The translations under genes and the position numbers were made by a program. This document shows positions 17,016 through 25,821 of a DNA stretch of 64,000 nucleotides, piece by piece. The stretch is from NCBI RefSeq assembly GCF_013369335.1, contig NZ_SZQJ01000005.1, positions 62,001-126,000 of the forward strand, read 5' to 3'. This stretch comes from Vibrio sp. JPW-9-11-11. Lineage in GTDB: Bacteria; Pseudomonadota; Gammaproteobacteria; Enterobacterales; Vibrionaceae. A model generated the notes under the pieces. The model searched no databases and was not told where the DNA came from. It saw only the letters and a program-made list of their open reading frames with translations. Numbering within the stretch: the first letter of the stretch is position 1; every line of letters begins with the position of its first letter.

Positions 17016-18044
17016 CTATCGGCTTTGTGGTTGTGGCGAGATTTGCAGGTCAGCGCTGATAGTCTGATCGCCTTTAAGCCTTTGCCACAGAGCTGCCAAC
17101 TGGTCAAATCCACGCTCACTCGGATAGCGCTCTGGTGCATCAAGCAGTTGCCATTGGCCTTGTTGATCTCTGCGAGCAAAAACAAATTCAAACGCCAAGT
17201 TGTTCGCCATTCCAAGTCTTAGGTCCGATACAATCAACTCTCCTTGTTTTTCTTTGACATCCATATATTGGTGAGTGAATGCTTGCAAGCCAAGTAAGGT
17301 TGTTGGCGTTTCAGTTAAAGGCCATTGGCCTGCGGGGCGAGTGATAAACTCAATCGCCGGATCGCGGTCAAGTAAAGAGACCAAACCTTCCCAATATTGA
17401 CTGTCACCCATCACCACAACGCGCCATAGTACGGTATTAAAAGGTGTCGGTGTAATCAATACTCGCTGGTTGGGGATATTTTGCGCTGCAAGGTTAGTTT
17501 CAACTCGCTCGGCAATGATCTGTTGAGCCCCGTACCCCCAACCTAAATAGAGCGTTGAAATGAGCACTACTGCTCGGCACCACCGTCCGGCGTTTGTTTT
17601 AGATAACAGCGCGACAATGAGTGCAATGAGCAGTGGCAGGGTATAAAGAGGGTCAATAATAAAGATATTGCTCACCTCAAAATAGCCTTCAATCGGCCAC
17701 AGCAGTTGAGTGCCGTAAGTGGTCATCGCATCAAGTAATGGGTGGGTGACTAAAACGCTCGCGATGAGAGCAAACACACGTTGAAAAGACCAGTCGTCGC
17801 TTGGGCGCAGCGCGCAATAGAGCCACGACAACAACAACGCAAAGGGAGGAAGCAGCAATAAAGAGTGGCTAAAACCACGGTGTTTTATCGTGTTGCTTAC
17901 ATCATCTCCGTAGTCGAGTACAACGTCTAAGTCGGGCAATGTGCCTAGTGCAGCGCCAGCTAGTAGCACTTTCGCATTACAATTTTTGCCGGCAATCGCA
18001 CCTGCGATGGTCGCGCCGAGCGCGGCTTGAGTGACTGAGTCCAT
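17016..18044 (-). CDS. YdjM-like membrane-bound metal-dependent hydrolase (DUF457)
   Basis: 342 residues. The N-terminal ~190 residues are membrane segments with the family's His/Asp pattern: 'MDSVTQAALGA', 'ALGTLPDLDVVLDYGDD', 'KHRGFSHSLLL', 'THPLLDAMTTYGTQLLWP'. The C-terminal ~150 residues look soluble. The E. coli relative ydjM is LexA-controlled, but I saw no clear LexA box here. The gene ends 29 bases from the convergent isochorismatase gene. Function unknown. Confidence 0.88.
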   Translation of the reverse strand: MDSVTQAALGATIAGAIAGKNCNAKVLLAGAALGTLPDLDVVLDYGDDVSNTIKHRGFSHSLLLLPPFALLLSWLYCALRPSDDWSFQRVFALIASVLVTHPLLDAMTTYGTQLLWPIEGYFEVSNIFIIDPLYTLPLLIALIVALLSKTNAGRWCRAVVLISTLYLGWGYGAQQIIAERVETNLAAQNIPNQRVLITPTPFNTVLWRVVVMGDSQYWEGLVSLLDRDPAIEFITRPAGQWPLTETPTTLLGLQAFTHQYMDVKEKQGELIVSDLRLGMANNLAFEFVFARRDQQGQWQLLDAPERYPSERGFDQLAALWQRLKGDQTISADLQISPQPQSR

Positions 18045-18281
18045 ACGAGTTCTAGTTCATTAACTTACGCATTAGTTTAACCATAGGGTTGCGGTGAGGC
18101 CACCGTTACGCTTTTCTCGGTTAATACTTACTTTGACAAAAAGTCGATCAGTCCTCGCCGCTATTGGTTTAAATTGACTAATAATTAATACTGTTAGGTG
18201 AGTTATTTGACGCCCGTCTAATGTTAAGCTCAATTTTAACGATATGCTTATCAACATGGGATGTGGGTCAGAGGTGGTGGA

Positions 18282-19193
18282 ATGGACTTGAAGCAACGTT
18301 ATTATACTGTGCTTGATGCGCTACCCGATTACGTGTTTGTATTCTCGCAATCAGGGGTTTACCTGGATGTTTTTGGTGGTGAAGAGAGTGCAACTGGCTT
18401 TGACTGCAAACCCTTTATCGGCCGTTCTTTGTACGAAGTCGCGCCACCCGAGATGGCCAAACAGTTCCACAGTTATATCCAAACGGCGCTTGATACTAAT
18501 CAGGCGCAAATTGTGCGCTATAAATTTGATACTCAGAACATGATCGAGTTGCCTGATGGGGTCGCGATTGTGGATGAACTTTGGTTTGAAGGCTTAATTA
18601 AGCCGTTACCTTTGATCGACAATGGCGAGCGTACGGTAGTTTGGACGGCGAAAAACATCACCGAGAGACATTTGCTTGAATTGCGGTTAAAAGAGTTATC
18701 TGAGAAAGATGACTTAACCGGTATCGCAAATCGACGCATGTTTACCGAGTCTCTAGTGACTGCGTTGGAGAATTATCGCTCTGGTGGCCGTACTTTTTCT
18801 CTGCTGATGATCGACATCGATCGATTTAAAAGCGTCAATGATACTATGGGACACAACGTCGGTGACGAAGCGATCCGAATGGTTGCTCAGCGACTCTTTG
18901 GTCAACTAAAGCATAGCGATGGCTTTGGCAGGATCGGTGGCGAAGAGTTTTCGGCGATCTTATTTGATATCAATACGGAAACCGCAAAGCTGGTGGCCGA
19001 AAAGTTGCGGATAAGTTTGGCTGATAGCCCGCTCAAGATTGACTCGTACCAAGTCCCACTCACGATCAGCATTGGTGTGACACAAGTTAATGCCGACGAT
19101 ATCGATATCAAGAGTATTCTTTCAAGAGCAGACGAAGCCATGTATCGCTCCAAAAGATTAGGCCGCAATCGAGTCACAATATATGGTGATTAA
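18282..19193 (+). CDS. PAS-GGDEF diguanylate cyclase
   Basis: 303 residues: a PAS sensor domain (about 1-130; 'LDALPDYVFVFSQSGVYLDVFG', 'ITERHLLE') and a GGDEF domain (about 135-300) with an intact active site 'RIGGEEF' and the metal/substrate segment 'MIDIDRFKSVND'. It should make cyclic-di-GMP in the cytoplasm. The product-inhibition RxxD motif is replaced by KHSD at the expected place, so feedback may be altered. The purine-rich GAGGTGGTGGA points to ATG 18282 rather than ATG 18261. Confidence 0.92.
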   Translation: MDLKQRYYTVLDALPDYVFVFSQSGVYLDVFGGEESATGFDCKPFIGRSLYEVAPPEMAKQFHSYIQTALDTNQAQIVRYKFDTQNMIELPDGVAIVDELWFEGLIKPLPLIDNGERTVVWTAKNITERHLLELRLKELSEKDDLTGIANRRMFTESLVTALENYRSGGRTFSLLMIDIDRFKSVNDTMGHNVGDEAIRMVAQRLFGQLKHSDGFGRIGGEEFSAILFDINTETAKLVAEKLRISLADSPLKIDSYQVPLTISIGVTQVNADDIDIKSILSRADEAMYRSKRLGRNRVTIYGD

Positions 19194-19352
19194 TTAAACT
19201 CTTCATTTCCACTCTTTTACCCACGCAATGGCAGAGTCATTTCGTCTCGCCTTATTATCCCAGTAAACCCTGTATAGCCCATTGATTTGCCCACTCAGTT
19301 ATTGGGATGAGTTGTTACGCTAATTCCTGAAATTCAATCAGGAGAAATTAGC

Positions 19353-20243
19353 ATGAAGGACTTAAATCTCGCAGGCTCTGTTGGGCTAAACGGCGAAAAC
19401 CTCAGCGAAGATGTTTGTAAAATACAGAAAGCACTGAATACCATTTCCGACCGCATTGGGTTAGAGAGCTTGTTAAGTGAAGATGGCGTTATTCAAGACA
19501 ATATCGCCACCTCTCCCACTTGTTTGGCGATCGGGGCGTTTCAACGAACTATTTTAGGCTTTAAAACCCCTGACAACAAAATTGATGTTAATGGGAAAAG
19601 TCATAAAGCATTAGACGCAATCGCCAACAGCACAAGCCACCAACGTTCGAGTCTGTTTCTGCCTCTTATCGAACCGGAGATCGGAATTAGTGACGGTGAC
19701 TTTGAAGATGCTGCGCGCTCATTAGGGTGTGAGCTCGCGGCCATACTCGCAGTGTCCGAGGTGGAGTCGGCGGGGTCTGGCTTTTTCGCCTCTGGTTTGC
19801 CTGCTATTTTGTTCGAAGCCCATATCTTTTCTAGACATAGCCAGCATAGGTACGATGAATCTCATCCAGATATTTCGTCTAAACGGTGGGATCGCTCCCT
19901 GTATGTCGGCGGTGAAAAAGAGTTTGAGCGCTTGAAGAAAGCCATTGAACTGGATCGACAAGCGGCTTTGATGTCTGCCTCTTATGGGCGATATCAGATT
20001 ATGGGGTTCAACCACAAGCTTTCTGGATATGAAGATGTTGAAGCATTCGTGCGAGATATGTTCTTCTCTGAATCGAACCACCTTAAGGCGTTCGTCGAGT
20101 TTATTAAATCAAATCCCAAACTGCACGATGCCATCAAAGCTTTGGATTGGGCTACATTCGCGCGCTATTACAATGGCCCAGCTTATGCTGAAAACCGCTA
20201 CGACGAAAAGCTGCTAGCTGCCTATGAAAAATTCTGCGGATGA
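19353..20243 (+). CDS. Endolysin-like N-acetylmuramidase (DUF3380) with peptidoglycan-binding domain
   Basis: 296 residues. Residues ~15-90 resemble a PG_binding_1 repeat ('IQKAL', 'DGVI', 'LAIGAFQRTILG', 'SHKAL'). Residues ~110-290 match the N-acetylmuramidase/DUF3380 family of phage endolysins: 'VSEVESAGSGFFASGLPAILFEAHIFSR' in part (key EVES and FEAHIFSR), 'ASYGRYQIMGFN', 'FVRDMFFSES', 'FARYYNGP'. There is no signal peptide, so it would need cell lysis, a holin-like partner or a secretion system. It heads a run of unrecognised genes with no phage structural genes. Good ribosome site CAGGAG. Confidence 0.88.
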   Translation: MKDLNLAGSVGLNGENLSEDVCKIQKALNTISDRIGLESLLSEDGVIQDNIATSPTCLAIGAFQRTILGFKTPDNKIDVNGKSHKALDAIANSTSHQRSSLFLPLIEPEIGISDGDFEDAARSLGCELAAILAVSEVESAGSGFFASGLPAILFEAHIFSRHSQHRYDESHPDISSKRWDRSLYVGGEKEFERLKKAIELDRQAALMSASYGRYQIMGFNHKLSGYEDVEAFVRDMFFSESNHLKAFVEFIKSNPKLHDAIKALDWATFARYYNGPAYAENRYDEKLLAAYEKFCG

Positions 20244-20257
20244 AAAGGATCGTTGCC

Positions 20258-21367
20258 ATGAAGTTAGAAGGACTAAAACAAAAGCTTAAAACCCATGTAA
20301 AGTCTGTTTCAGTCGCCATCTTAGGTGGCTTGTCGGCAATCGCCATTCCAGTGTGGCAAATCTATTTTGTCGAAACATCAGACATTGATGTGGAAATTGG
20401 TGAGATTCGCAGAGTCAATGCGGATACATATCGAGTGGCGCTAGTCACAGAAGAGCTGCAATTACTTAAACCCTATATTGACGAGGATTTATTCTATGAG
20501 ATTGAACCAAATGGTGAAAGAGGAGACAAAATACGTTATCCCACCTTTGAAGTGAACACATTGCTTCATGCCTATGATAGTGCCAAAGTGGACTTAAAAA
20601 ATATTGCTGAGACTAAGCGGTTATTATCACAATATATTACTACCATTGATGCCTACCTAGACCCTGAAAATAGAGAGTTTCTATTGACGGAATTTCGCGT
20701 GGGAGAGATGAAGTCTTGGGGGTTGAGTAACTATATTGATGATGATGAAGCGGTCTATTATGAGCGGCAGGTATTATCCATCACCCGCAACTACTCCAAT
20801 ATGACGTTTAAAAAAGGCAGTGACCCTGAACTAAACGTCTCGGCACTAAAGTTTCTGCTGTCGGATGTGAAAGAGGATTTACAGGAAGTTATCGTTTCTA
20901 ACGATGCGATGCTGGAAAAGTTACGTGACAATATCAGAGGTATCGACGCGCAGCTCGCCAAAGTTAAGAGAGAGCAACAAAGTCTATATAGTTATTTTGA
21001 AGTCGATATTGTCGCGACGAACAATGGACGTGCCAGTGCATCATTACGTCCTGTCGGTATGATTCGAGTGAATATCAGTGACAGTAACTATGTAGATGTA
21101 AAATTGGAAATGGTCGATTTTCAGAATGCGTCAGAGTTACCTCCCTCGTCGACACGGCTACTCAGTTATCGTTCTAATGAGTTGTATAAGATGCCCGCAG
21201 AAGACAGAGAGCTGATCAATACCTTTTGGGGCAGTACAGGGCAAGCGCGACTACTAAATCTAGATACGAAGCATCAGGTCTACGCTTCGAAACCAGCGGC
21301 GTTTGCCGACAACAGCAATCAAAAAATGCTGTTTGACAATTTGAAGACAGCGGCAGCCTCGTTATAA
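20258..21367 (+). CDS. Membrane-anchored protein of unknown function, 369 aa
   Basis: One hydrophobic segment near the N-terminus (about residues 20-40, 'VAILGGLSAIAIPVWQIYF') anchors a large hydrophilic, probably periplasmic, domain with helical/coiled stretches around residues 210-260. No family recognised. AAGGA is well spaced for ATG 20258, though an ATG at 20240 overlaps the muramidase stop as ATGA. Either way it is closely linked to the muramidase and the lamin-tail gene. Confidence 0.7.
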   Translation: MKLEGLKQKLKTHVKSVSVAILGGLSAIAIPVWQIYFVETSDIDVEIGEIRRVNADTYRVALVTEELQLLKPYIDEDLFYEIEPNGERGDKIRYPTFEVNTLLHAYDSAKVDLKNIAETKRLLSQYITTIDAYLDPENREFLLTEFRVGEMKSWGLSNYIDDDEAVYYERQVLSITRNYSNMTFKKGSDPELNVSALKFLLSDVKEDLQEVIVSNDAMLEKLRDNIRGIDAQLAKVKREQQSLYSYFEVDIVATNNGRASASLRPVGMIRVNISDSNYVDVKLEMVDFQNASELPPSSTRLLSYRSNELYKMPAEDRELINTFWGSTGQARLLNLDTKHQVYASKPAAFADNSNQKMLFDNLKTAAASL

Positions 21368-21412
21368 GTGTTACCCAATAAACTGAGAATCATCAAACTA
21401 AGGGAGAATCCT

Positions 21413-22189
21413 ATGTCTTCAGTACTCAATAAAGTTCAACAACCTTTGCTCGAATTGGTCGAGCAAATGGCAAGCTTGCCACCTCAGGATAAAGTGGTAC
21501 TTGATGAACTTTGGAAGCAGATCAATCGTCTTCAAGCCAAAAGCCAAGTTGAGGTTTCGCATGTTCAGTTTAAGGCGGGCGATAGTCCGTTAGACGAATA
21601 CGTTGAAGTAAAAAATCGAGGGGATCTGACCATAGATATCAGTCATTGGCGGATTAACGCGGGCTCGCCAGAACAGACGTTTACTTGGCCAGAGGGCAGT
21701 TTTCTTTGGCCTAGTGAGAGTATTAAAGTTCATACCAAAACAGGAACAGGCTACTCTTTCAAATCAACCAAGCCAATTTGGAATAACCGAGGCGATATTG
21801 CAACGCTTTTTGAGTCGACGGGCGAACCAATCTCGACATTGGCTTATGGTGATAAAGCGCATGACGCGGTGTTAATCAGCCATATCCAAGTGGATGGCAA
21901 GGAACACCGTACTGAAGGGGATGAGTTTGTTGAACTGACTAATATTTCAGAGCATATCGTCGATTTAGAGGGTTGGCGGCTGGAATCAAGCCGAAATGAT
22001 GCGGTTTTTGTGTTTGAGACTGGGGTCAAACTCGACCCATACGCCTGCATTAAAGTCTATACCAATAAACCGTCGTTGTTAGCCAATGAATATAGCTTCA
22101 ACAGTCCAAGAGCTATTTGGAACAATCAGCAAGGCGGGTGCAGATTGCTTGATTACCAAGATAGAGAAGTCTCAAGCTACCACTATTAA
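21413..22189 (+). CDS. Protein with two lamin-tail (LTD) domains
   Basis: 258 residues. After ~40 helical residues come two similar beta-rich repeats, about 45-140 and 150-255. Each shows the LTD pattern: 'DEYVEVKNRGDLTIDISHWRI' / 'DEFVELTNISEHIVDLEGWRL' (key DE-V-N-DL-W), 'ESIKVHTKTG' / 'ACIKVYTNKP' and 'KPIWNNRGDIATL' / 'RAIWNNQQGGCRL'. Bacterial LTDs are usually found in secreted or surface nucleases and adhesins, but no signal peptide or catalytic domain is present here. AGGGAG fixes ATG 21413. Confidence 0.82.
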   Translation: MSSVLNKVQQPLLELVEQMASLPPQDKVVLDELWKQINRLQAKSQVEVSHVQFKAGDSPLDEYVEVKNRGDLTIDISHWRINAGSPEQTFTWPEGSFLWPSESIKVHTKTGTGYSFKSTKPIWNNRGDIATLFESTGEPISTLAYGDKAHDAVLISHIQVDGKEHRTEGDEFVELTNISEHIVDLEGWRLESSRNDAVFVFETGVKLDPYACIKVYTNKPSLLANEYSFNSPRAIWNNQQGGCRLLDYQDREVSSYHY

Positions 22190-22224
22190 GATTGGGTGGA
22201 ATAGCAAGGTTGGCGGGCGATGAA

Positions 22225-23160
22225 ATGACGATATCTCAAACCACGTTAAGCGATGATACTCATTATGAGTTGAAAGTGATGATTGGTGAAGGTATTCAGA
22301 TGCTGGAATATATCGCCCGCCACGGAGAGCTGTCGGTAGACCCGCAGGTAGCGTCAGGGGTTTATCGAGCGAAAGAGCGAATGGGCAGTAGGCAGTGGAA
22401 AGTAGACGATGAAATCCTTCTCTTGCAGTGCTACGATCAATTGGCCAAGCAAATATACCCCGTGACACTGGAAAGCCTCACCGCGGTCAAATCAAACAAA
22501 AAAAATGGCAAACTGTCTGCTCCGAGTGCGGAAAAAGTGATCAACTGGTATCGCCGTTATACCGTGGTCACTTTGCTTATTTTGTTGATGGTGCAGATGT
22601 ACTCACTCTTTGGCCATACTCTGACGCAAGCCCTGTATGAGTCAAACGAAATGTCCTCTATTCCCCCCAGTGAGTGGTCGCCAGAAACTCAGGCTAACTA
22701 CCATCTATTAACGACTTGGAATCGCGTTTGGTTACTGGGAACAAGCCTTAGTTCAGATCCGGAACGTGCCGATAGTGAAGGGGTCGCTCTCTCGACTCAG
22801 CTTATCGCGGCCGAGTCGGTTCTTAAAATGCTGCAAAGCTATATATTACCGCTTATTTACGGTTTGCTTGGTGCATTCATTTTTGTTCTGAGAAGCTTGT
22901 TGAACCAAGTCAGAACACTGACTTTTACTGCTAGTCGAGAAGTCGGTTATCGGCTTAGGTTAACTTTGGGATGTCTGGCAGGAATGATTACCGGATGGTT
23001 GATGAAGCCAGAAATGGGGGAGATGGCGCTTTCGCCAATGGCTGTGGCATTCTTAGCAGGGTATAGCATTGAAGTGCTGTTTACTCTTCTCGATCGTGTG
23101 ATTGACCAGATTCGTCAAAATCAGCCCGCTTCGACGGCAAAACGGCATTCATCTGATTAG
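22225..23160 (+). CDS. Four-helix inner-membrane protein, uncharacterised
   Basis: 311 residues. A soluble N-terminal ~115 residues is followed by one TM at about 115-135 and three more near residues 205-285. The C-terminal pattern 'SYILPLIYGLLGAFIFVLR', 'YRLRLTLGCLAGMITGW' and 'LSPMAVAFLAGYSIEVLF' resembles a widespread uncharacterised membrane protein family. ATG 22225 is the first ATG in frame; the ribosome site is weak. Its 3' end overlaps the minus-strand gene at 23081-23383 by 80 bases. Confidence 0.7.
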   Translation: MTISQTTLSDDTHYELKVMIGEGIQMLEYIARHGELSVDPQVASGVYRAKERMGSRQWKVDDEILLLQCYDQLAKQIYPVTLESLTAVKSNKKNGKLSAPSAEKVINWYRRYTVVTLLILLMVQMYSLFGHTLTQALYESNEMSSIPPSEWSPETQANYHLLTTWNRVWLLGTSLSSDPERADSEGVALSTQLIAAESVLKMLQSYILPLIYGLLGAFIFVLRSLLNQVRTLTFTASREVGYRLRLTLGCLAGMITGWLMKPEMGEMALSPMAVAFLAGYSIEVLFTLLDRVIDQIRQNQPASTAKRHSSD

Positions 23161-23383
23161 CTTTTTCGGCCGCCTCTTGGACAAAGGTTTTCGCTAGTTG
23201 GGCGAGCAATTTTGTGGTCTCTTTTGCTAAGCCGTCAATGGGTTCAACGCCATTCAACACCTTGTTGACACTCGACGCCACCTTACTTTTTTGTTGGAAC
23301 TGCTCGGGCGTAAGTTTGGGCTTGTTGGGCTTTGGTTTATACGCGTTTTTAACCATTTTTAGTGCTTTTATTAAGTCGGCCAT
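23081..23383 (-). CDS. Small Lys/Gln-rich protein, 100 aa, convergent overlap
   Basis: A soluble helical protein with a basic N-terminal half ('YKPKPNKPKLTPEQFQQKSK') and acidic tail. AGGGAAG lies at a good distance before the ATG at 23383, which supports expression. It is the only minus-strand gene inside this otherwise plus-strand island, and its last 80 bases are antisense to the membrane protein gene. No family recognised. Confidence 0.6.
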   Translation of the reverse strand: MADLIKALKMVKNAYKPKPNKPKLTPEQFQQKSKVASSVNKVLNGVEPIDGLAKETTKLLAQLAKTFVQEAAEKANQMNAVLPSKRADFDESGQSHDREE

Positions 23384-23534
23384 ATTGCTTCCCTCTAGGT
23401 TTGATCACAGTGTAGATTTCACAATCTCAATGATCTCGGTGAAATAACCCATAGTTTCAGTGCATAGCCCTGAGAACCGACGGCGAATAACAGATAACCT
23501 AAGGGGTATTATTAATCACATAGGACGATAAAAC

Positions 23535-23960
23535 ATGCGCAAGGCCCAATATCTATTCTGGTTGTATGTTGTGCTGCTAACGGGGTGCTCGCTGCAGTTG
23601 GTCGCGACTTACGATCCGCAAACAGAGATTCAAGCAACCGCGATTGAAAAAAAAGTGGACTACTTCTACCGAACGATTCAATTAAAGCCCGTTAACCAAA
23701 GGCGGTACAACGAGTATGCAAAAAATTACCTTGAGATTGAGGTCGATATTCGTGCCTTACTGCGCAGACAACAAAGGCGCGTCAACAACCAAGAAACGAT
23801 CAAGCAAGTGGAGATGTTAGCCACGCTTTGGAGCCAAGATAAAAACGCTCATCAGCAAAGTGACTCAATATCCGATTTCACAATTAAACGGCGAATTTCT
23901 CAATATCAACGTATGTTTACCGCAATCATTAACGGTGAGATGGCCAAAAAAACCGACTAG
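23535..23960 (+). CDS. Small lipoprotein, 141 aa
   Basis: An N-terminal signal peptide ends in a lipobox (LLTGC, Cys18), so the mature protein should be lipid-anchored. The rest is charged and helical, with an Arg/Gln-rich stretch ('RALLRRQQRRVNNQE'). AGGA lies 9 bases before the ATG. The next gene starts 9 bases after its stop, implying one transcript. Family unknown. Confidence 0.72.
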   Translation: MRKAQYLFWLYVVLLTGCSLQLVATYDPQTEIQATAIEKKVDYFYRTIQLKPVNQRRYNEYAKNYLEIEVDIRALLRRQQRRVNNQETIKQVEMLATLWSQDKNAHQQSDSISDFTIKRRISQYQRMFTAIINGEMAKKTD

Positions 23961-23969
23961 GGGAAAGTG

Positions 23970-24272
23970 ATGAACCAAACAGCAGGAAACCTAATTCAGC
24001 AAGTGTTGCAGCAAGTCGATGATTCACCAATCGCGAGCTTGTTGGCCAATGCGATAACCAATCAGATAGACCGTCAGCGCGAAGAACTTGAAGCGTTACT
24101 CGAGGCAAAAGAGCAAGGCATTATTACTCAGGAAGAGTTTGAAGTAGAACTGCAACGAGAAAAGCTTATCGCAGAAGCAGAACTCTTGTCGCTGCAAATT
24201 GCGGCTAAAGCAGAAGTGCAAAAAGCGATCAACAAAGCATTTGATGTATTGCTCAAGAGTGTCGCAATCTAA
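23970..24272 (+). CDS. Small coiled-coil protein, 100 aa
   Basis: Almost entirely helical, with a Glu/Leu-rich coiled coil at about 35-75 ('REELEALLEAKEQGIITQEEFEVEL'; quoted for its heptads). The 'LLEAKEQGIITQEEFE' piece resembles the short SHOCT-type motif seen in oligomerising bacterial proteins. GGGAAAG precedes the ATG. It is coupled to the lipoprotein gene and followed by a hairpin. Confidence 0.65.
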   Translation: MNQTAGNLIQQVLQQVDDSPIASLLANAITNQIDRQREELEALLEAKEQGIITQEEFEVELQREKLIAEAELLSLQIAAKAEVQKAINKAFDVLLKSVAI

Positions 24273-24281
24273 CTGCTAGGG

Positions 24282-24302
24282 AAGGCAAGCACAGCTTGCC
24301 TT
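24282..24302 (+). other. Hairpin after the coiled-coil gene
   Basis: AAGGCAAGC and GCTTGCCTT pair perfectly across a 3-base loop. No T-tract follows, so it may be a processing or stability element, or a weak terminator. Confidence 0.5.
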
Positions 24303-24331
24303 GTGTCGGTCCAAGCCAAAGCGAATCGGTC

Positions 24332-25003
24332 ATGAAAAAAACCAAACGAGTCATTTGGGTGCCCTATGGTTATCGAAGACGTTCCATTGTTCGACAAACT
24401 GCTCGCAGGGCACGTTCTCGGCAAGACGTCCAAGAGGTGCAAGAATTACAGACAAGTACAGATCACTCCCATAATGAACGGTCTGCTAAAGAGAAACCCA
24501 ACAAAGGGGAAAAGGATTTAAGCATCCTTAACTCCGGTGATTCGGCCACTCAAGACAGTGATTCTCGGGTGGCAAGTTTTTCTCCAGAGTTTAACCCTTA
24601 TAGAGCTTATCTCAACGACATGATGCATTGCCTTTCGGGTATTCCATCCGAAACTTTCCTTTACGAACCAAAGAAGGAGCGTGAGGCTGAAAAGCAAGCT
24701 GAGAAAGACGGAAGCGAGACTTACTCTAAGTTGCCAAGCAGGGAAAATGTGACACTCGAAGAGATGGAAGCAACGCCGCATGGCCCGAACGCGGAGCAAG
24801 GTAGCGCTAACGAGGCTCAATATATTGAACGGCAAACCATCAATACGTTGGAACAAAAGAGTGCCAGTGAGTGCGTAACTGCCAACCTTAAAACAGAGAC
24901 ACTTAACACATGTCACACCAGCGATAAACACACCCTAGAGAACGACCCCAAACCCCATCTGCGTTGGCTAACGGGTATTCGTACTTGCCTACGCGCCAAA
25001 TAA
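24332..25003 (+). CDS. Arg-rich, mostly disordered protein, 223 aa
   Basis: The N-terminus is strongly basic ('MKKTKRVIWVPYGYRRRSIV', 'RRARSRQ'), the middle is Glu/Lys/Ser-rich and low in hydrophobics, with a short ordered patch 'FNPYRAYLNDMMHCLSGIPSE'. No domain recognised. The frame opens at a TTG inside the preceding hairpin, but ATG 24332 begins the basic segment and is the more natural start. The ribosome site is weak. Confidence 0.55.
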   Translation: MKKTKRVIWVPYGYRRRSIVRQTARRARSRQDVQEVQELQTSTDHSHNERSAKEKPNKGEKDLSILNSGDSATQDSDSRVASFSPEFNPYRAYLNDMMHCLSGIPSETFLYEPKKEREAEKQAEKDGSETYSKLPSRENVTLEEMEATPHGPNAEQGSANEAQYIERQTINTLEQKSASECVTANLKTETLNTCHTSDKHTLENDPKPHLRWLTGIRTCLRAK

Positions 25004-25099
25004 TCGCATTGATAACCCCTGATGCCACCACCATTTCGCCAAGTTTTGTCGTTTTTATCAGCCTAATCTAGCGGGGTAATCACCCAATAGGAGATAAAC

Positions 25100-25807
25100 A
25101 TGAACCAACTGCTTTTTCGATTGTGCGAAGCCTCTGATGGTCGCACTTATGCATTTCTTACCGACCAACCTGATACCGAAGATTTTTTTGATAGCGGATA
25201 TAAGGTGGCCTACAAACATCGTGACACCGAAACGGGAAGAGAGCTTCTTGCCCGCTGGCGCTCCTCATATACAGTGAAGTCTCAAGAATTCGAGATGCTT
25301 CCTGAACAAGATGAATTGCCTGATGGACTGCAAAAAGCGTTCGATACCATGGTCAAAGATCTGCTGCCTGGCGTAGATGTGATGTTTTGCGACTATAACT
25401 TGGCTATACACGCAGATCTGCCGATTGGCACGAACATGATGGATACTTATCGCTCGACTGACTTTGTGCTGTTTTCTTGTGAAGAGCTAATCGGTAATGA
25501 TCCCAATACACAGCCCTACATGGTGTCCTACGCGGCTCCGCGCTATCCAGAAACGGGCAACATCGGAAGTCAGCACCGTATCTACAGTAAGACAGACAGT
25601 TTTGCTTTTGCGCGCGCCATCAGCGCCATCGTCAACCAGCGTGAACGAGATGCATTGAACGGCGGCCATATTCGTACTGAAGTCGATGGCTATATTAACC
25701 AACCCAATGTGTCTGAGGCGTTTGCCGAACAAGTCATCAACCGCTTTGTGGAAACCTTGCCGCAATATAACAGCAGCATTAAAGCCTTAGGGGCGCCTGC
25801 CGATTGA
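25100..25807 (+). CDS. Unknown protein with a faint receiver-like segment, 235 aa
   Basis: Soluble. The central region ('VDVMFCDYNLAIHAD', then 'TDFVLFSCEEL') recalls the phospho-acceptor strand and following strand of a response-regulator receiver domain, but the acidic pocket and conserved Lys are not clear, so this is weak. AGGAG is well placed before the ATG. The next gene starts 14 bases after its stop. Confidence 0.6.
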   Translation: MNQLLFRLCEASDGRTYAFLTDQPDTEDFFDSGYKVAYKHRDTETGRELLARWRSSYTVKSQEFEMLPEQDELPDGLQKAFDTMVKDLLPGVDVMFCDYNLAIHADLPIGTNMMDTYRSTDFVLFSCEELIGNDPNTQPYMVSYAAPRYPETGNIGSQHRIYSKTDSFAFARAISAIVNQRERDALNGGHIRTEVDGYINQPNVSEAFAEQVINRFVETLPQYNSSIKALGAPAD

Positions 25808-25821
25808 CAGGAGAGTCGCCT

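Noticed and set aside
16802-17215. 137-codon minus-strand frame across the isochorismatase and YdjM gene ends
   Set aside because: It overlaps two well-supported genes in another frame and its composition (His/Arg/Gln-rich) is typical of a shadow frame.
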